From contig AP031351.1 in NCBI GenBank assembly GCA_037833965.1, positions 2,678,501 to 2,742,500 on the forward strand: DNA of 64,000 bases, read 5' to 3'. This document shows, piece by piece, positions 13,560-27,064 of this stretch. Position numbers and translations under genes: made by a program. How positions within the stretch are numbered: the stretch's first letter is position 1; every line of letters begins with the position of its first letter. Below the pieces are notes generated by a model, which did not search any database, was not told the origin of the DNA, and was given only the letters and a program-made list of their open reading frames with translations. This DNA comes from Marchantia polymorpha subsp. ruderalis. Lineage: Eukaryota; Streptophyta; Marchantiopsida; Marchantiales; Marchantiaceae.

Positions 13560-16500
13560 TTGAAAATTCATCATGATGAAAATTTAATTATAAACAATCA
13601 AAAAATGATTCAAATTATGGTCTCAAATTATTCAATATAGAAAAATAGCATAGCTTAAAATTGATCTTTGATTCGACATTGGAATATTAATATCTTCATG
13701 ATATGTTGACGTGAATGATCAAAAATCACAAATTTATTCATCCAAAATATTATCTACTTTAATTAATTGAAGATGGTTATACAGATCTCATAAACACGTT
13801 TGAATAATTTGTTGTGTGAAAATTTGTGTCTTCAATAGAAGCTAAATTTACAATATCACTTTTGATTATAAATGAGTGATTGAATCTGAGTCATGACTTG
13901 ATAGATTGAATAATAATGTGTTTAAAACACAAACATATATATGAAATATTGTCTTGTAAAAACACTATGAGCTATGAAGAAATCACTTGAGGTAAAGATG
14001 ACTGAAATTCATTAAGTAGGGTACAAAACAAAACAATATATCAACAATTTCAAAAAAATATGCCAACAATTGAATTGAACTTTAAAATTAGATTTTATAC
14101 AAGGAAGTTGATTAGAGTATATAATAAAATAAAAAATCTTTAAAAAATCAAACTTTTTTTCATTTCATAATTATAAAATAATGAATAAAATTTCTTCATA
14201 ACATAAAAAATTGTATGTTGTACATTTTGATCAAGTAAATCAAAAAAAGTTGAAAATACTTCATCACATATTAAATTTTGTCACTTAATAAATGTAACAA
14301 AAGCTTGATGTGGTTGATTTTATATTAATAAATTTTTAAATGTTATTATAATAAGATAACCAGTCAATTATAAAAAAATAAAATAAATTTATCTTTAAAC
14401 TAAATCATAAATTAATTAAATTAATTATAATTACATTTAGATTTCAAAACTTTATATTTTGAAAATATTCGAATTATTTTTATAAGTTATACTTTATCAC
14501 CTTTATTTTATATTTCATCAAAATTGAAATTTCAATAAGTAATGGCTTAAATTACATGTTTTCATAAGAATGATTAATTGCCAAAACTTAATAAAAAAAA
14601 TAAATTTTGATTTTATGCGACTAAGATGTTTCAAGTTTTAAGATTTTTGGTGGCATGTTGTTGTTTCAATTTAGTACAAAAAAGTTTTGAAAATATTGCA
14701 TGGACCAATGACATAATGCCATGTTATACTTTTCATAATATTTAGTTATAAAAATAATTTAAATATTAGTAAATATATGTTATATCTTAATCATTTTAAG
14801 TTGTCATGATATTTTTCAATAAATATGAATGAAAAGAAAAGTAAAAAGACTTTCAAGCAAATTTAAATAGTTTTTTCTGTAAAATAAATGTTTCATCAAT
14901 AAAAAGTTTGGATTCGGAACTCATTTTGTACTTTTCATATTAATTGAAATTGAGTGAAGAAAGTGTTCATATATTGACAGTTCCAACCTTTTATGATCAT
15001 GATAAGCTATCAAAAAGTAATCCAAATAAATTCAGTTGAAAATCATATAACAGCTTAGAAAAATACAAATCACCCAATGAAATATTTTCAATTTGTTATA
15101 ATTGGTCATTTTTTGTATCTTAATTCAAACAATGTCAACAATTTGATAACAATATAAAAATTAGTATATTTTTTTTATTGCTTTATTTCAAAATATATAT
15201 GTTATTTTGGATTTATTCAAAACATTACATTTGTTTTACAATAGTGCAGGGTTTATCTTATTCAAAATAATAGTAAGTTGCAAATTCTAAATTATTATAA
15301 AATGACAAATACTACTTTCTAATTTGCAATAATTATTAATTTATACAATAACATACTACTTGTTATTATATATACATTTATTTTTCACATTTCAATATTT
15401 TCAATTCAACTTCTAATACATAAAAAAATATAAAATTTTGTGTGAACAAATAAAATGTATGATGTTTTGAAGTAAATGATACACAATACAACTTCTTAAA
15501 CAAATTTATTTTTTTACTTATCTTTAAATAAAACTATGTATAGGAGTCTTTGAATATCAAATATCAACATGAAAGGTTTTATTTATAATGCTTGTTCATA
15601 ATAAAAATATAATTAAATTGTCATTTGAATTTATTAATGTTATATAATAATATTTTTTTGTTAATTGATGTAAACTACATAGTATCTGTGTAACCTATAC
15701 AAAAATATTATACATGAACACTTTCAACTTTGGATTTAATAAAATTCAGTTCATCACATATGATAAGGTATTTTTGCATATATAAATTGTTACGTTTGTG
15801 TATTTGTGATATGATTTCATCATTTTATTTCAACCTAACGTTTTTTATTACCAAAAAGATTACTCGACAAATATTTATATTTACAATTGCAAAAGTGAAA
15901 AATTTATGTTTTACTTCACATATAATTCTTTTTTGAGTCAATTTGTATTGGATCTCATGAAACATTTGGATATGAATAAATCTAATCATTTACAATTCAA
16001 CAAGATTAATAAATCATTTCTCATAAACTTATAAAAAAATTATATTAAAAAATCACAAAAACTTAATGATGTACAAAATAAAAAATAAAAATTTTTTGTT
16101 TGATTCATACAGTATTTATATTTTCTTTTGAATTGCAAAATAGATATCCTTTATATCATTCTACATCAACAAGAAAATTATTTATTTTGAGATCATACAT
16201 TTAACGTATTAACTAAAAACGTATCATCAACTTTGATTGTCACATTATATTTTTCTGAATGTAATCATTTTTTCATAGTTTTAAAACACAACCTTTCTTG
16301 TTGAAGCATTGATCTATAGTTTTGGATATATTTCTAGGTCGGATTGTTTATTATACTATTGGATTATGTCAAATGTTGAATATGTCAACTATTTATTTTG
16401 ATTTGAAGCATATATTAAATAAAATTGTTCACAAACACTATAATAATGTTATATACTGCTAACTTTGTTGTCATAGCTTTCAATTCTTACATAGCTATTG

Positions 16501-18975
16501 ATTTGCAATCCCATCAAACTACAATCAATTCATTGATAACAATGCTCAAAATCATTACAAAAACACAAATAAATTACTCACAAATATTTTATTATAAATA
16601 ATTTTGAGATAAATTTTGATGATGCTAAAAATCATATGTCCATCGCTTTATTTGTCTAAACTCGTTTATTGTAAACTATGCAATTTTATCAAGATGTATA
16701 ACGATCTTAACGTTGATTAATCTACAATGAACACTTTTTGAAAAAATCAAATTGCCTTCATCTATGTAAGCGATATTTTAGTTAACCTTAAATGTGTTTT
16801 GTTAAACTACAATGTATTTGCCCTAATCATTTGTTCGTAAAATTAGATGTACAACTTCTTGTCAATTTTAATCATTGCAAAATGCATGTATTTTTAGTAA
16901 AAAATTTATGATTTGCGAAATCAAAGATGAAATATTAAAAAATCACATCTGTATTTAAATTGTTCTTTAGATTGACATTTTGAACATCTATTATAGATGG
17001 CGAGTATGATGAAGTATCAAATTTCAACTAGGTTGTTGCAATTTGCAATTCTCTATTATTAGAGAAAAAAAACTCGTCACCAAAAAAACCACTGTAGATT
17101 TCACAATACACAAAATTCAAGTTTATTAAAAAAAATATTTTTTGAGAGTAAGTACAAAAAATTCAACTATTTTCTTCGTAGAATGACTGAGCTTGATAAC
17201 ATCTCTTCATCATTGTTTTTGTGCTCTTGTATCAATTGTGTAAAGTTAATCGTTCAATTGTTTTATTATCAAATGCGCATAAGTAGATACATATGTGATT
17301 TGCCGTTACAAGATTTATACACAAAATCATAATAAATTTGAAAATTTGCTTAAAATTTCACAACAAAATTTTACTATATTTCTTGCATGATGAAAGTTTG
17401 ACTAGCTTTGATAATTGAACTTAAACTAATCTATATCAAAAGATTCAAATGAATTTCTAATAATTTGATAATTATATTTTGTTTATATTTTTGAAATAGT
17501 TTGAAAATTTTGAAAATTTTAAATTTATATTATCTTATAGCTTATTGTTTTGATCAATATATTTGTACAAATAATCAATATTTGTGCAAAAACATACAAC
17601 AACACATATTCAACACTTTTGAGGTGTTAGCTCATCATTTTGAAAAATTACTTAACATCAGTATGCTTGATGAACTAAATATGCATCTTCTTAATTGAAA
17701 TTTTATAATTTTATACGTTATCATGAAAATTGATATCAAATTTTCAATCTACGTAACTTGATATAATTGTTCATGATAAAAATAATGTCATTAATTATTC
17801 AATCATGGATATATTTTCTAATCTATGATATATCATATATAGCATCTTCAATATGAAGACATACTTCCCTTGAAAAATATAAATATGAATAAACATGTTT
17901 GCAAATTCTTCTATTTTATATTAAATTTATACACAAAATATTATTTATTTGTTTTTAAATATATATGAATAGTGTATGTTTTATATTTTTGCCCATTTTT
18001 TTTTACAAACGCAATGAATAACAGATTTAAATAGTTAGTTAATATGAAAAAACACAACTTTTCGTATCATTTGAGTTGCATAATAATCAAAATAAGTGAA
18101 CACTATCAAATTATTGCACAACATATATAATATTTATTGCATGTTAAGGGTTTATAGTATTACAACATTTATAGTATTATGTGATGTGCGATCACATAAC
18201 AACGTCGTTTTTTAAATAGATAATTCACTCAAAAATTTGTTACCTTATATAGATTATGATGACAACTCTTTTGATTATCATTCAATTGAAATAATCAACA
18301 TCCAGATCTTAAACTTGACAACATTTTGTTGATCCAACATATTCATCATATTTTATTTATGACTGGAATTATCTTAGTATACATTTCAATTGAGCTGGTT
18401 TGTGGTTTGAACTAATGTTTTGGAGTATATTTTCTCAGGTTGAAGAAGATATAAGTCCTTGTATTGATTTCACACAACACGGTTTTCTTTAATTAGTGAG
18501 CTACTTGTAGAATGTGGTGGGATCTTTGTTTGGCATTTGCATTTTACAATTTGACGGTGGACCTTTAGGTCACCATCGGTCAACGCACCAGTTGCAGTTG
18601 CTAACTGAGTTTTGTTAGAAGCTTGTGTACAAGCACTTATTGAATCTCCTTATATTGCAAGTGAGAGAAACGAAGTTATTCGTGAAGGTTGTAAACTGTG
18701 TGTTAGAAGTTAGCTGCTGCTTGTGAAGTTTGGAAAGAAAATAAACCTGGAATTGTCATAAAAATATACAAAAAATCTATAATATACGGAGGTAGTGCTC
18801 TCGTATTTGAGATTACAGACAATTATTTTTGTTTTTTAAACCTGCAAAGCTTTCTTGCTTTATTAGTAGAAAGACAGGTATAAGAATTAAACATTACATT
18901 TGAAATATATAATATATTTTTTCTTTATGACGCATATGACTTGAATCAAAATTGTTAAAATCTACGGAGAATCAA

Positions 18976-19066
18976 ATTATGCCAAGTGGAGTATTTATCG
19001 GCTGAAAGTCATTTTTTAATTACATTATGCTATGCCAAAGGGAATATTCATCGCTTGAAAATCCTG
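18976..19066. repeat. Diverged direct repeat, two copies of about 35 bp
   Basis: TATGCCAAGTGGAGTATTTA near 18,978 and TATGCCAAAGGGAATATTCA near 19,031 begin similar 33-base units that match at about 26 positions by hand count. It looks like an old tandem duplication of a unit of about 53 bp, or part of a repeat element. Confidence 0.5.
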
Positions 19067-20425
19067 TAAGATTCAAAGTGCTAATCTAGTCAACAATTGT
19101 ACTAAACAACAATAAACAAAATTTTTTCCGTTTTTTTTTTCTACTTATAGCTCATATCAACATGTAGTATGTCAAATTTTAAATATATCATAATGATGTC
19201 ATATTTCATTTCTGCATATAAGAAATAATGATTCACTCTATTGTTAGAATTCTTTCATGACGTTTGGATTGAAACAAAGTTTTTTCTTGCCTTTTGACTT
19301 TAAATTCTAAAAAATATCAAATTTTAGTTAAATTTTGGGATATCTCTTATTTTTTTGTAATTTGTGTTTTTTAATAGACATCATTTTCACCTAAAAATTT
19401 GATTTTGCATTGTTGTCATATTTTTCATATTATATTTTGAGTGTAAACTCAAAATACAACATCCAACATATAATGCTTATATTTTATTTTTTTATCTTCA
19501 CAATCTTTGATTTTATAATATCTATAAATTTTAGAATTGAATACTTCTTGAACAATTTTCTATACTTTAAATTCATATTTTCAATGTTGTATATAAACAA
19601 AAATACATCATATTGAATAATTTTGCTTAAAAGGACAACAAAAAGTATAAATATTTATTTTAATGATTGAAAAAGAAACAAACATTTCAGATTTATATAC
19701 GTTGGAATTATAAGATTTAATTAAACTTTGTATTATATTAATATTCATATTTTGGTTGGAAATGTATTAGTTTGAAAGTTAAATAACTCTATACATATAT
19801 TCTTATAAAACATTTGTAGAAGCATGTGAATTCTGAAAAGTATTGTAAATATATATCTTTACATCATGATAATTTGATAATTAATTTATATTCATACGTA
19901 GTTACTTTATTGGTATAAAAAATATCAGATGATCTGATATACTCACATTAACGATGACATTTTACAATTTTCTTTTCATATGTATCAATACTGTTGGTAG
20001 TGACATATGTAAATTTCAAATGAAATGTGTATAAATTTATATATCATAAGATACTTTCTTGTGATATATAGATTTTTATCTATACAATCATTCATGGCTG
20101 CTATTGGTACCCAATCACTGGAAATTACCTCGACATTTATTTAATTTATATCTTGTAGTTCAAAGCTTCTCTTCCAAAGCTATGGCTAAACTCATGAGTT
20201 AATTTGGAACGTTTATTCAAATGATATTTATGGTAAGAGCTTTTGCCTCACATTAGTAATGTTAAAATGCAAAGTTGTATCTTTTGTTTTAGTTTCTTTG
20301 TGTCTAACATTTATTGATAAAAAACTTGCAATGAAATTCATCACTACCAAATATAATGTGATAAAGCTGATTTTTAATCAATGATAAGTACCAAAATTTA
20401 ATAATATGAAATTTAATGTATCTAT

Positions 20426-20955
20426 CAGAGTCATGCATTAGGTTTGACAACTGTGCCCAACCCATAGCTACGTTTGGATCAACTGTACACAATCATTATC
20501 CACCCATGTCATATTATCCATACCCATTACCCATTCAACTCATAACTATCCCGATCATCACCAAAATAAAACTACTACGGAACACTTGAAATGTTTTTAA
20601 AAAAATGATGTGCAAATGAAAATCTAAATATTAAGTTGAATATACTAGAAAGCTTATGTAGAACACAATCTGATTTGGTTTTCAGTAAAGCATGTGTTTA
20701 CAAAAAGTTGTTGTGTTCATCGTATTAATTAATCTTGTTGGTAGGTTTATGACAAGTAATAGCTAATCAACACAATGTGTTGATTAGCTATTATCGTGAC
20801 ACAATCCGAGAGCTCAGTAATTTAACTCCCTTGTTTTAACATACAGGTTATCTTATACACATACATTAATCACCCATTGATCCAAGCCCATAGCCATTAT
20901 ACACCCATTGTTCCATGGATATGGGTGAATATTGGGTATTCATTGCATGACTCTG
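20426..20955. mobile_element. Non-autonomous hAT-like DNA element, copy 1 (about 530 bp)
   Basis: The ends are inverted: CAGAGTCATGCA at 20,426 and its exact reverse complement ending at 20,955. Subterminal regions of both arms carry runs of the CCCAT/ATCC type (ATGGGT on the other strand). The flanking octamers GTATCTAT and GTTTCTAC match at 6 of 8 positions, fitting a decayed 8-bp target duplication. There is no transposase frame, so it would be a MITE-type passenger. The second copy at 46,183-46,512 shares the ends, the GGATAATG motif and ACAGTTGATCC. The hAT assignment rests on the 8-bp target site and TIR style only. Confidence 0.7.
20757..20793. repeat. 17-bp hairpin inside hAT-like element copy 1
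   Basis: TAATAGCTAATCAACAC, a 3-nt AAT loop and the exact complementary arm lie near the middle of the element. Copy 2 is about 200 bp shorter, and I did not see this hairpin in it, so it may be a nested insertion or an arm lost from copy 2. Confidence 0.8.
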
Positions 20956-21950
20956 GTTTCTACATAATTTTTAAAATAATAATTTGTCCAGTCAGTTAAG
21001 TTGTCATATTTAGTTATAAATGTAACTTAAAACCATTTATAGATATGAGCCCAAATACTCACTGTCTATGGCCCGTCTTTGCGTTAGCTCAGGTTAATTT
21101 GGAATCTCAAAATATTTGTATTATTTATGTAATATTGACATACATATAATATAAATGTAAGACTACATGAAAATCTCACCAACGATCTCAGAATCTCACC
21201 GTTGCTTCAGAAATCATCAATTGACAGAGTTCTCGAATACAAAAGTATGAAAATATGTTTCAACCATAATGATTACGTTATGGCTGGATGTTTATCATGG
21301 TGGTGATTAGGAAACTTGGTTGTTGGCTTTTCACATATAAATTAGGACTAATCATTGGTTTAGAAGGTGAGAACACGTGAGAAACTTACAAATTGATTAA
21401 AGACTTTTTTGGCCACTATGTTAAGCGCAATGCGAGAACAAAGTGTGATATGCTTGCTTGTGAGGGCACTAGTCAAAGCATAGTAAACGCGATTGAAACT
21501 GGAAATTCTCACGTTGTAACACAGAATGCATTGTGAGAGTATTGTGCAACATAAAATATACGAACACATCTCCATGGAATAAGAGGTTTGATCACTTTAA
21601 ATGCAAAACTGTTAATGGGATGGCTGGACTCCACCACTACATTATAATGGAAGAATTTACAAGTTTTACAATTTTGATTTCAAGAATTTGGACTTCTTGA
21701 TGTAGTTTAAATCACACCTCTGATGGATAGAATAAAAAAAATAACATAGTAATGTGGATGAAAATTTTAGAAGGGTTTAAATGCAAATTCGTTCATGTTT
21801 AAATTAGAATTTAAAAAGTCCCTACAAGCGTTCAATTGTGAAAGAAAGAGAAATTTGGGAATCATCACCAATTCATGGAACCATAAACATCAGCAGAAAA
21901 TAGAGTTACATACATGCATTTAAAACTCACAGCAAAAGGAATTAAAAGTG

Positions 21951-23302
21951 GTCTTAGTGTACATTAAATGTTGTATTTGGATTGATATTTTATGAATGCC
22001 ACGATGGTTTGAGAAGAGATCCGACGAGGAACTGAGCGCAAAGGTTCACGAAGCAGCGGCCCGCGCTGTTCATATGCTGCTCCAATCAGCACGTGAACTG
22101 AAGAGGAGCGTGGGCGGGACCCGTGGCCCGGGAGAAAATCTTGGAGTCAGGGACCGGGTGCCAGATGCCGAGCTTCGATCCCGGGCGCCGGGGTTGAATC
22201 GAATTGACGAAGGTGCCGCGAGCAGGTGCCGCCAAAGGCCAAGAATGCGCGAGAGGAAGCGAAGATTCAAAAGTGGAGGGAGAGCGCGGGGATTATGGCA
22301 GGCTCTGTCCGTGGGTTGAAAAGGAGCCGGGGCCGTAACGAGGCAGAAGGTGTCGCACGATTTCCTCGCTCTCGATCGCACGCACATTCGATCTGCTGTG
22401 CGTGATTCGTCCGACAGGTGCTCGCTCGCTCGCTCGCCCACAAACCTGCGGCCGCCTTACGACGACGACGACTTACTGAAGAAAGATTTGATCAGATGTG
22501 GAGCGAGAGGCGGCATTCAGGCTGGGCTTGGAAAATCAGCTTGTTGAGGGAGACGCGACTCCGTGCTGAAAGCAGCGCGACGCTTGGCGAAAAGTAGCAT
22601 CAAAGGAGGCGTCCATTCTGCGCTTCTAGCTTCCGCTGAGCTTGTCGGCTCATGGAACCTTTGGCCGTTGTATGCTGATCGGAATTCTTTCCAACTTGGA
22701 CGTGTCCTTATGGATGGACACGCCCACCGGCCGGGTCATGTCGTTGTTGTCTGAGACGAGTGTTTGACGATGTCCTGCCCTCGAGACCGCTTGTCCTCAC
22801 GAAAATCTCTGCTGTCTCTTTATGGGTCCATGACTTTGAACTTGTGCTCTGAATCTCGGTGGCATTCTTGCGTTTTAAATTCGTGGTTTCTCTGAGCAGA
22901 AGAGCAGCAAAACAGGGACCTCCGAGTCGCTTTCCGCCTTAAATGTTTAATTTGAATTGGAATCTTTGGAGATTCTCATCAGCTTAGTGTGCCTAGAGAC
23001 CAGCGATGCTCCCTGTTTGGCGATTTCAAGACATTTCTTCCTCTTGAAATGCTATGCGCAATAGAAATCTCCCGCCCGTCGGACGACAGAGTGATTCCTT
23101 TTCTTGCGATTTTCAAAGGCGGATTCTTCCGCTGTGAGAAGTATACCTGTTTCGGCTGAGCTTTCTTCGGTCCTTGCGATGTTATAGTTGGCAGGGTTCT
23201 TGGAAGAGAATCTGAATTCCAGGACATTCACAGTCCATAAGTAGGCCGTGAGCCGATTTCAAAAACATTTGAGATTATAAGGTCGCCTTTTCCGAGGGGA
23301 CC
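21951..23302 (+). promoter_or_regulatory. GC-rich 5' region of the At1g10780-like F-box gene
   Basis: The sequence switches abruptly from AT-rich desert to GC-rich DNA near 22,000, about 1.3 kb before the F-box start codon. Short open frames exist on both strands (for example 21,996-22,319 plus, 22,070-22,441 minus) with no known domain. As with clpC and MAX2, the GC-rich block upstream of the gene probably marks the promoter and 5' leader. Confidence 0.45.
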
Positions 23303-25314
23303 ATGGACTACGCCACAGAAGGTATGGAAGTGCTACCAGACGCCATTCAAGGACACATTTTGGGGTTTGTGAGAAGCGCGAGAGATGTCGCATCATGTTC
23401 CTGTGTTTCGAAGAAATGGAGAGAGGCGATGACGCAGGTTCGGAGTCTCTATTTTGCTCGGAACGTCGGTGACGAGCAGGGCATATTGCCGGATTTGATC
23501 GTTACTCGAATGGTGTTGAGTATGACTGGTCTGCAGGAGCTGATTGTGTACTGCCCTTTTTCGAATGTGAGTCTGCTCGCTTGGCTGAAGCATACCAAAG
23601 GAACATTGAAGATTCTCGAGCTTCGCGTTGATGATTTGGGTGAAAAAAGGATGGGAAACAGTAGCATGAGTAAATTGGACTGTGTTGCCTTATCTACACA
23701 GTTACACACTCTGCGGCTGTGGGGAGTACTCTTAACCCATGCTCCAGCGGAGTGGCGGTGCTTCCATAATCTTCATACACTAGAAATAGTTGGAGCACGA
23801 TTACGTGATTCGGCACTGTGTGGTATACTTCATGCCTGCCCCTACTTGACAAACTTCACCTTGCTCGGATGCGAAGGGATAAGAGTCGCCTGCATAGAGC
23901 TAGAGCGGTTGACGAATTGTAGATTGGACTTGTACGGAGCAGGTGATTGTATTATATCAATAATTGCTCCCAAGCTCCAGACTTTCGAAGTTCAAGGAGC
24001 ATCATGGCTACGTATAAAGGGCAATCACCGTCTGAATCACCTTTGCGTTGCAAACAACTCAGGTATTTCCGACGTAATGACCAAAGTAACCAGTACACAA
24101 ATTTCAGGTTGTACCGATTGAGCATATGTCAGCAGGCTGCAGAAATTGGTCCAGAAAGCTGAGATCATTTGGTACTGATAGTCACCCTATTTCATGTCAT
24201 CCTTCATACCTCACGCATCGTTGGGTGTTCAGCTACATGCTAAAATGGCTAAAGCCTAGATTCTTTAACCTGCTATTGACAAGGTTTGATATAGAGGATT
24301 TTGACCAAAAGCTCATCTACAGTATGTGTTAGCCTACCATGTGACGTTGGTCTCCAGCTTTGCCGACAATGGGGAATTCTCCCATGTCCCTGTCGTGATG
24401 TCACGTGAAGATCATTAGATAAGCTGAAATGCGAACGAAGCTTGAATTGTTAGTTGTGCCAAGAATTTGTAGGTACCTGCCGTTGGAGTCTGTTAAATAT
24501 ACCGTAGCTAGAATTTTGTCACATTGCGACGTGGATCGACCATCCCGATCATGTTTGTCCGTGTCGTGTCTTCTGATACTGAGCATTCTTTCTCCGAACA
24601 GGCAAAGTGAAGAAATTGGACGTGGGAAGGCTCCCAGAGTTGCAGTCACTCTCGCTCCGAGGAGTTCATTGGCACTGGGAAGCTATTCATACTGTGCTAC
24701 AGTCTGCAACTGAGCTCAGGGAGCTGTCTATGAGAGTAGAATTTTGCGGCGATGCTGATAAGTTGGAGCCCTTTCCGGAGATAGACTTTGTAGACTTCTT
24801 CAAAAGTCACCCTAAACTTCGGAGTTTCGAAGCTCAAGGAGCAATGTTCGCTGCGGTCGCCAATAGGAACAGTCTCAAGCAGGTATCATGTTGAGATTGT
24901 GTTTGTGTCACTCGCATATCAAACTGTTAGCTAAGAAATGTCGGTGCTTGCGAATAAGATCAGTACTTGAATCGAAGTAAGACACTCAGTGAACGAAAGT
25001 AGGTGTTGACATGTCTTTTATTGGACCTAGAAGTGGCGCATTAAACTAAAGTCATGTATTCTCTTGTCTTGGATGAACAGTTATCACCTGCATGTGTAAT
25101 TCCATGTTTGGAGGAGGCATGGGTGACGATAAGGTCGCCGCTCAATGCAGATTACAAACTTGCATCCTTAGAGGCCCTGGTGAGATGCAGTCCACGACTA
25201 CGGCGCCTGCATATTAGACTGTCACAAATGAAGAACTGTGAACCTGTGGCGGATGAGTTCTTTTTCAGAGTTCTGGGGCTAAAGTTTAGGTATGAGTTCA
25301 TTAAGATCGAGTAG
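23303..25314 (+). CDS. F-box/LRR protein resembling Arabidopsis At1g10780, three exons
   Basis: Predicted substrate receptor of an SCF ubiquitin ligase; targets unknown. Exons 23,303-24,062, 24,602-24,882 and 25,081-25,314 join in phase (donors GTATTT and GTATCA) to give 424 residues, near the roughly 418 of At1g10780 as I recall it. The F-box occupies about residues 8-45 (LPDAIQGHILGFV, then CVSKKWREAM). Leucine-rich repeats follow, including LKILELRVDDL, LHTLRLWGVLL and LHTLEIVGARL. Exon 2 carries PFPEIDFVDFFKSHPKL and exon 3 IPCLEEAWVTIRSPLNA, both hallmarks of this subfamily. The end, FRYEFIKIE and a stop, aligns with the FRHMNEHLVHIE end of the Arabidopsis protein, so I place the stop at 25,314 although a possible donor (GTATGA) lies just before it. 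Two in-frame starts occur (residues 1 and 8). No breaks seen. Confidence 0.88.
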
Positions 25315-27064
25315 AATGGTTCCTCAGCAAGGATATTCGAAGTGTACAAGAGACCCTCTAACCTGGTGTTCCAGTTATGACTTGTGTCAAGGCTCAATAC
25401 TAGCCATCAGGAATTCCAGCAGCGTGATGTCACTCTGCGAATCACCAACAGAATCTTTAGTTTTGCGCATGGATGAGCTATTTTGGGTTCTCACGTCACT
25501 CTATAGCATGCTGAAATACCATGTAAAACGGCAGTGGTATGACTGTACATACAATTCTTTCAGCAATTAAAGCGAGACCATGATTTTGTCGCTCCAGTTT
25601 GTGAATTGCAGTTCCGTCCGAGTCACAACATTGTAGCGCGTCTTCGGTTTTTAAAAGATTTGATTTTTTCTCTTGAAAGATATTTCCCTTGTTGCCATGT
25701 GTAACCATTTTCCGTTTATTTTTGCAGCAAGATCTGTAATGTGCCTGTTTCTCAAAGGTACTCTTCTTGACTGACCTATTTTAATAAATTCTAGAAAGAA
25801 AAAAGGTTCATCGCTACCATAGAGCGATTTGCACGTTTACTACTATCCTCGCTCGATGAGAATCCTGTGAAAAGGTTTAAATAAGGTGCATGCCATCGCA
25901 CTTAATGGCAACACTGCCATCCTTGCTACATCGTCAACCAGCTGCTGTAGTTATCCTCCTGAGCACATCGTGCATCAACATTGATGTCACTCCCAAACTT
26001 CGTAGCATGTATTTCCATAAGTTTCATTGGGAGATTTGAATGGGGTACTTTCACAGGCCAAGTCTCATTTTTACATGGAATTTAGCATGTGTTCCTCGCA
26101 AGCTCCCGAAGAGTTCAGCAGTACGTCGCTGTCATGTCAATCTTCCGAAGCACAAGTGGGCAGATTGTGGCTGCAGCAAAGAAGATAGAATTGGGCAGTT
26201 TGCAAGACCAGGGTAGCTTCTCAGAATAACAATACAGATGTACAGTTCAAACTCACTGCAATTGCCCGCCTGGTTACAAGAAGTGGCAATCGCCCAGAAA
26301 CCTCACTCTTTACTGCTCTTAGAGCGTTCTCTCATCTTGAGAATGTGAATGTCCTTTGCTGCCAATTCTGACTTGCAAGTCTGTCATGCAGCTGCAAGAG
26401 AGTCGTGGCACAATCAGATCGAGCTGAAACAAAGCCGATAATCTCAGTTTGTCGTTGTGTTCGATGCACTTCGACACACAATGTGACGCTCATGACATCC
26501 GGAGTGTAGGTCTGTCTCCTTAACGACCTTTCACTTCTCTGTGAGGTTGATGCTCTTTAGACTGATATGCTCTCGCCAGGAATCACATTGTGTAACGTTC
26601 TACATTATATCTTGGAATCTCCTTCGCTCTTGGAGCATGGCAAACTAGATGCCTGCAATTTGGATACATGTGCAATCCTTCCAGCGATGCTGGGGAGCTC
26701 GCTCGCCCATCCGCGATGGTCGCGGGGTTCAATGACGTCATGGAACTGCCCTCCATGAGGGATTCTCGTCATCTTCAAACTACTCACATCAGGGAACATG
26801 ATAGGGATCTCAGACACGATCGTGGGCTGTGTTGATGTCTAAGCTTATGTCGTGAGTGCAATTATTTACCGTGTCCAAGTCTCGACTGCGAGTTCCTGCG
26901 TCCCTCAGTAGAAAACACCATATCCTGCATTGCTGCACCGTCGATGCCCAACATTGTGGGTGTTTGTCATCAAGGTGGCTGCTTTGTCAACAACGACGCG
27001 TGGAATATAAAATTCTAGCCTGACAAACAACCCCGCTGTCAAAATGCCACCCTTGAGCTACTCT

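Larger units (their letters stand above)
10500..21950. other. AT-rich gene desert, about 11 kb
   Basis: Apart from the hAT-like element at 20,426-20,955 and a few inverted or direct repeats, I find no gene. Open frames are short, AT-rich and without recognisable domains. CG dinucleotides are scarce to the eye while TG and CA are common, the pattern left by long methylation and deamination of old repeats. No long tandem satellite was seen. The likeliest content is old, unrecognisable transposon debris. Confidence 0.6.

Noticed and set aside
25728-25757. Possible 30-nt extra exon of the F-box gene with matching phase
   Set aside because: The protein already ends at 25,314 with a sequence that aligns to the C-terminus of At1g10780, so no further exon is needed.
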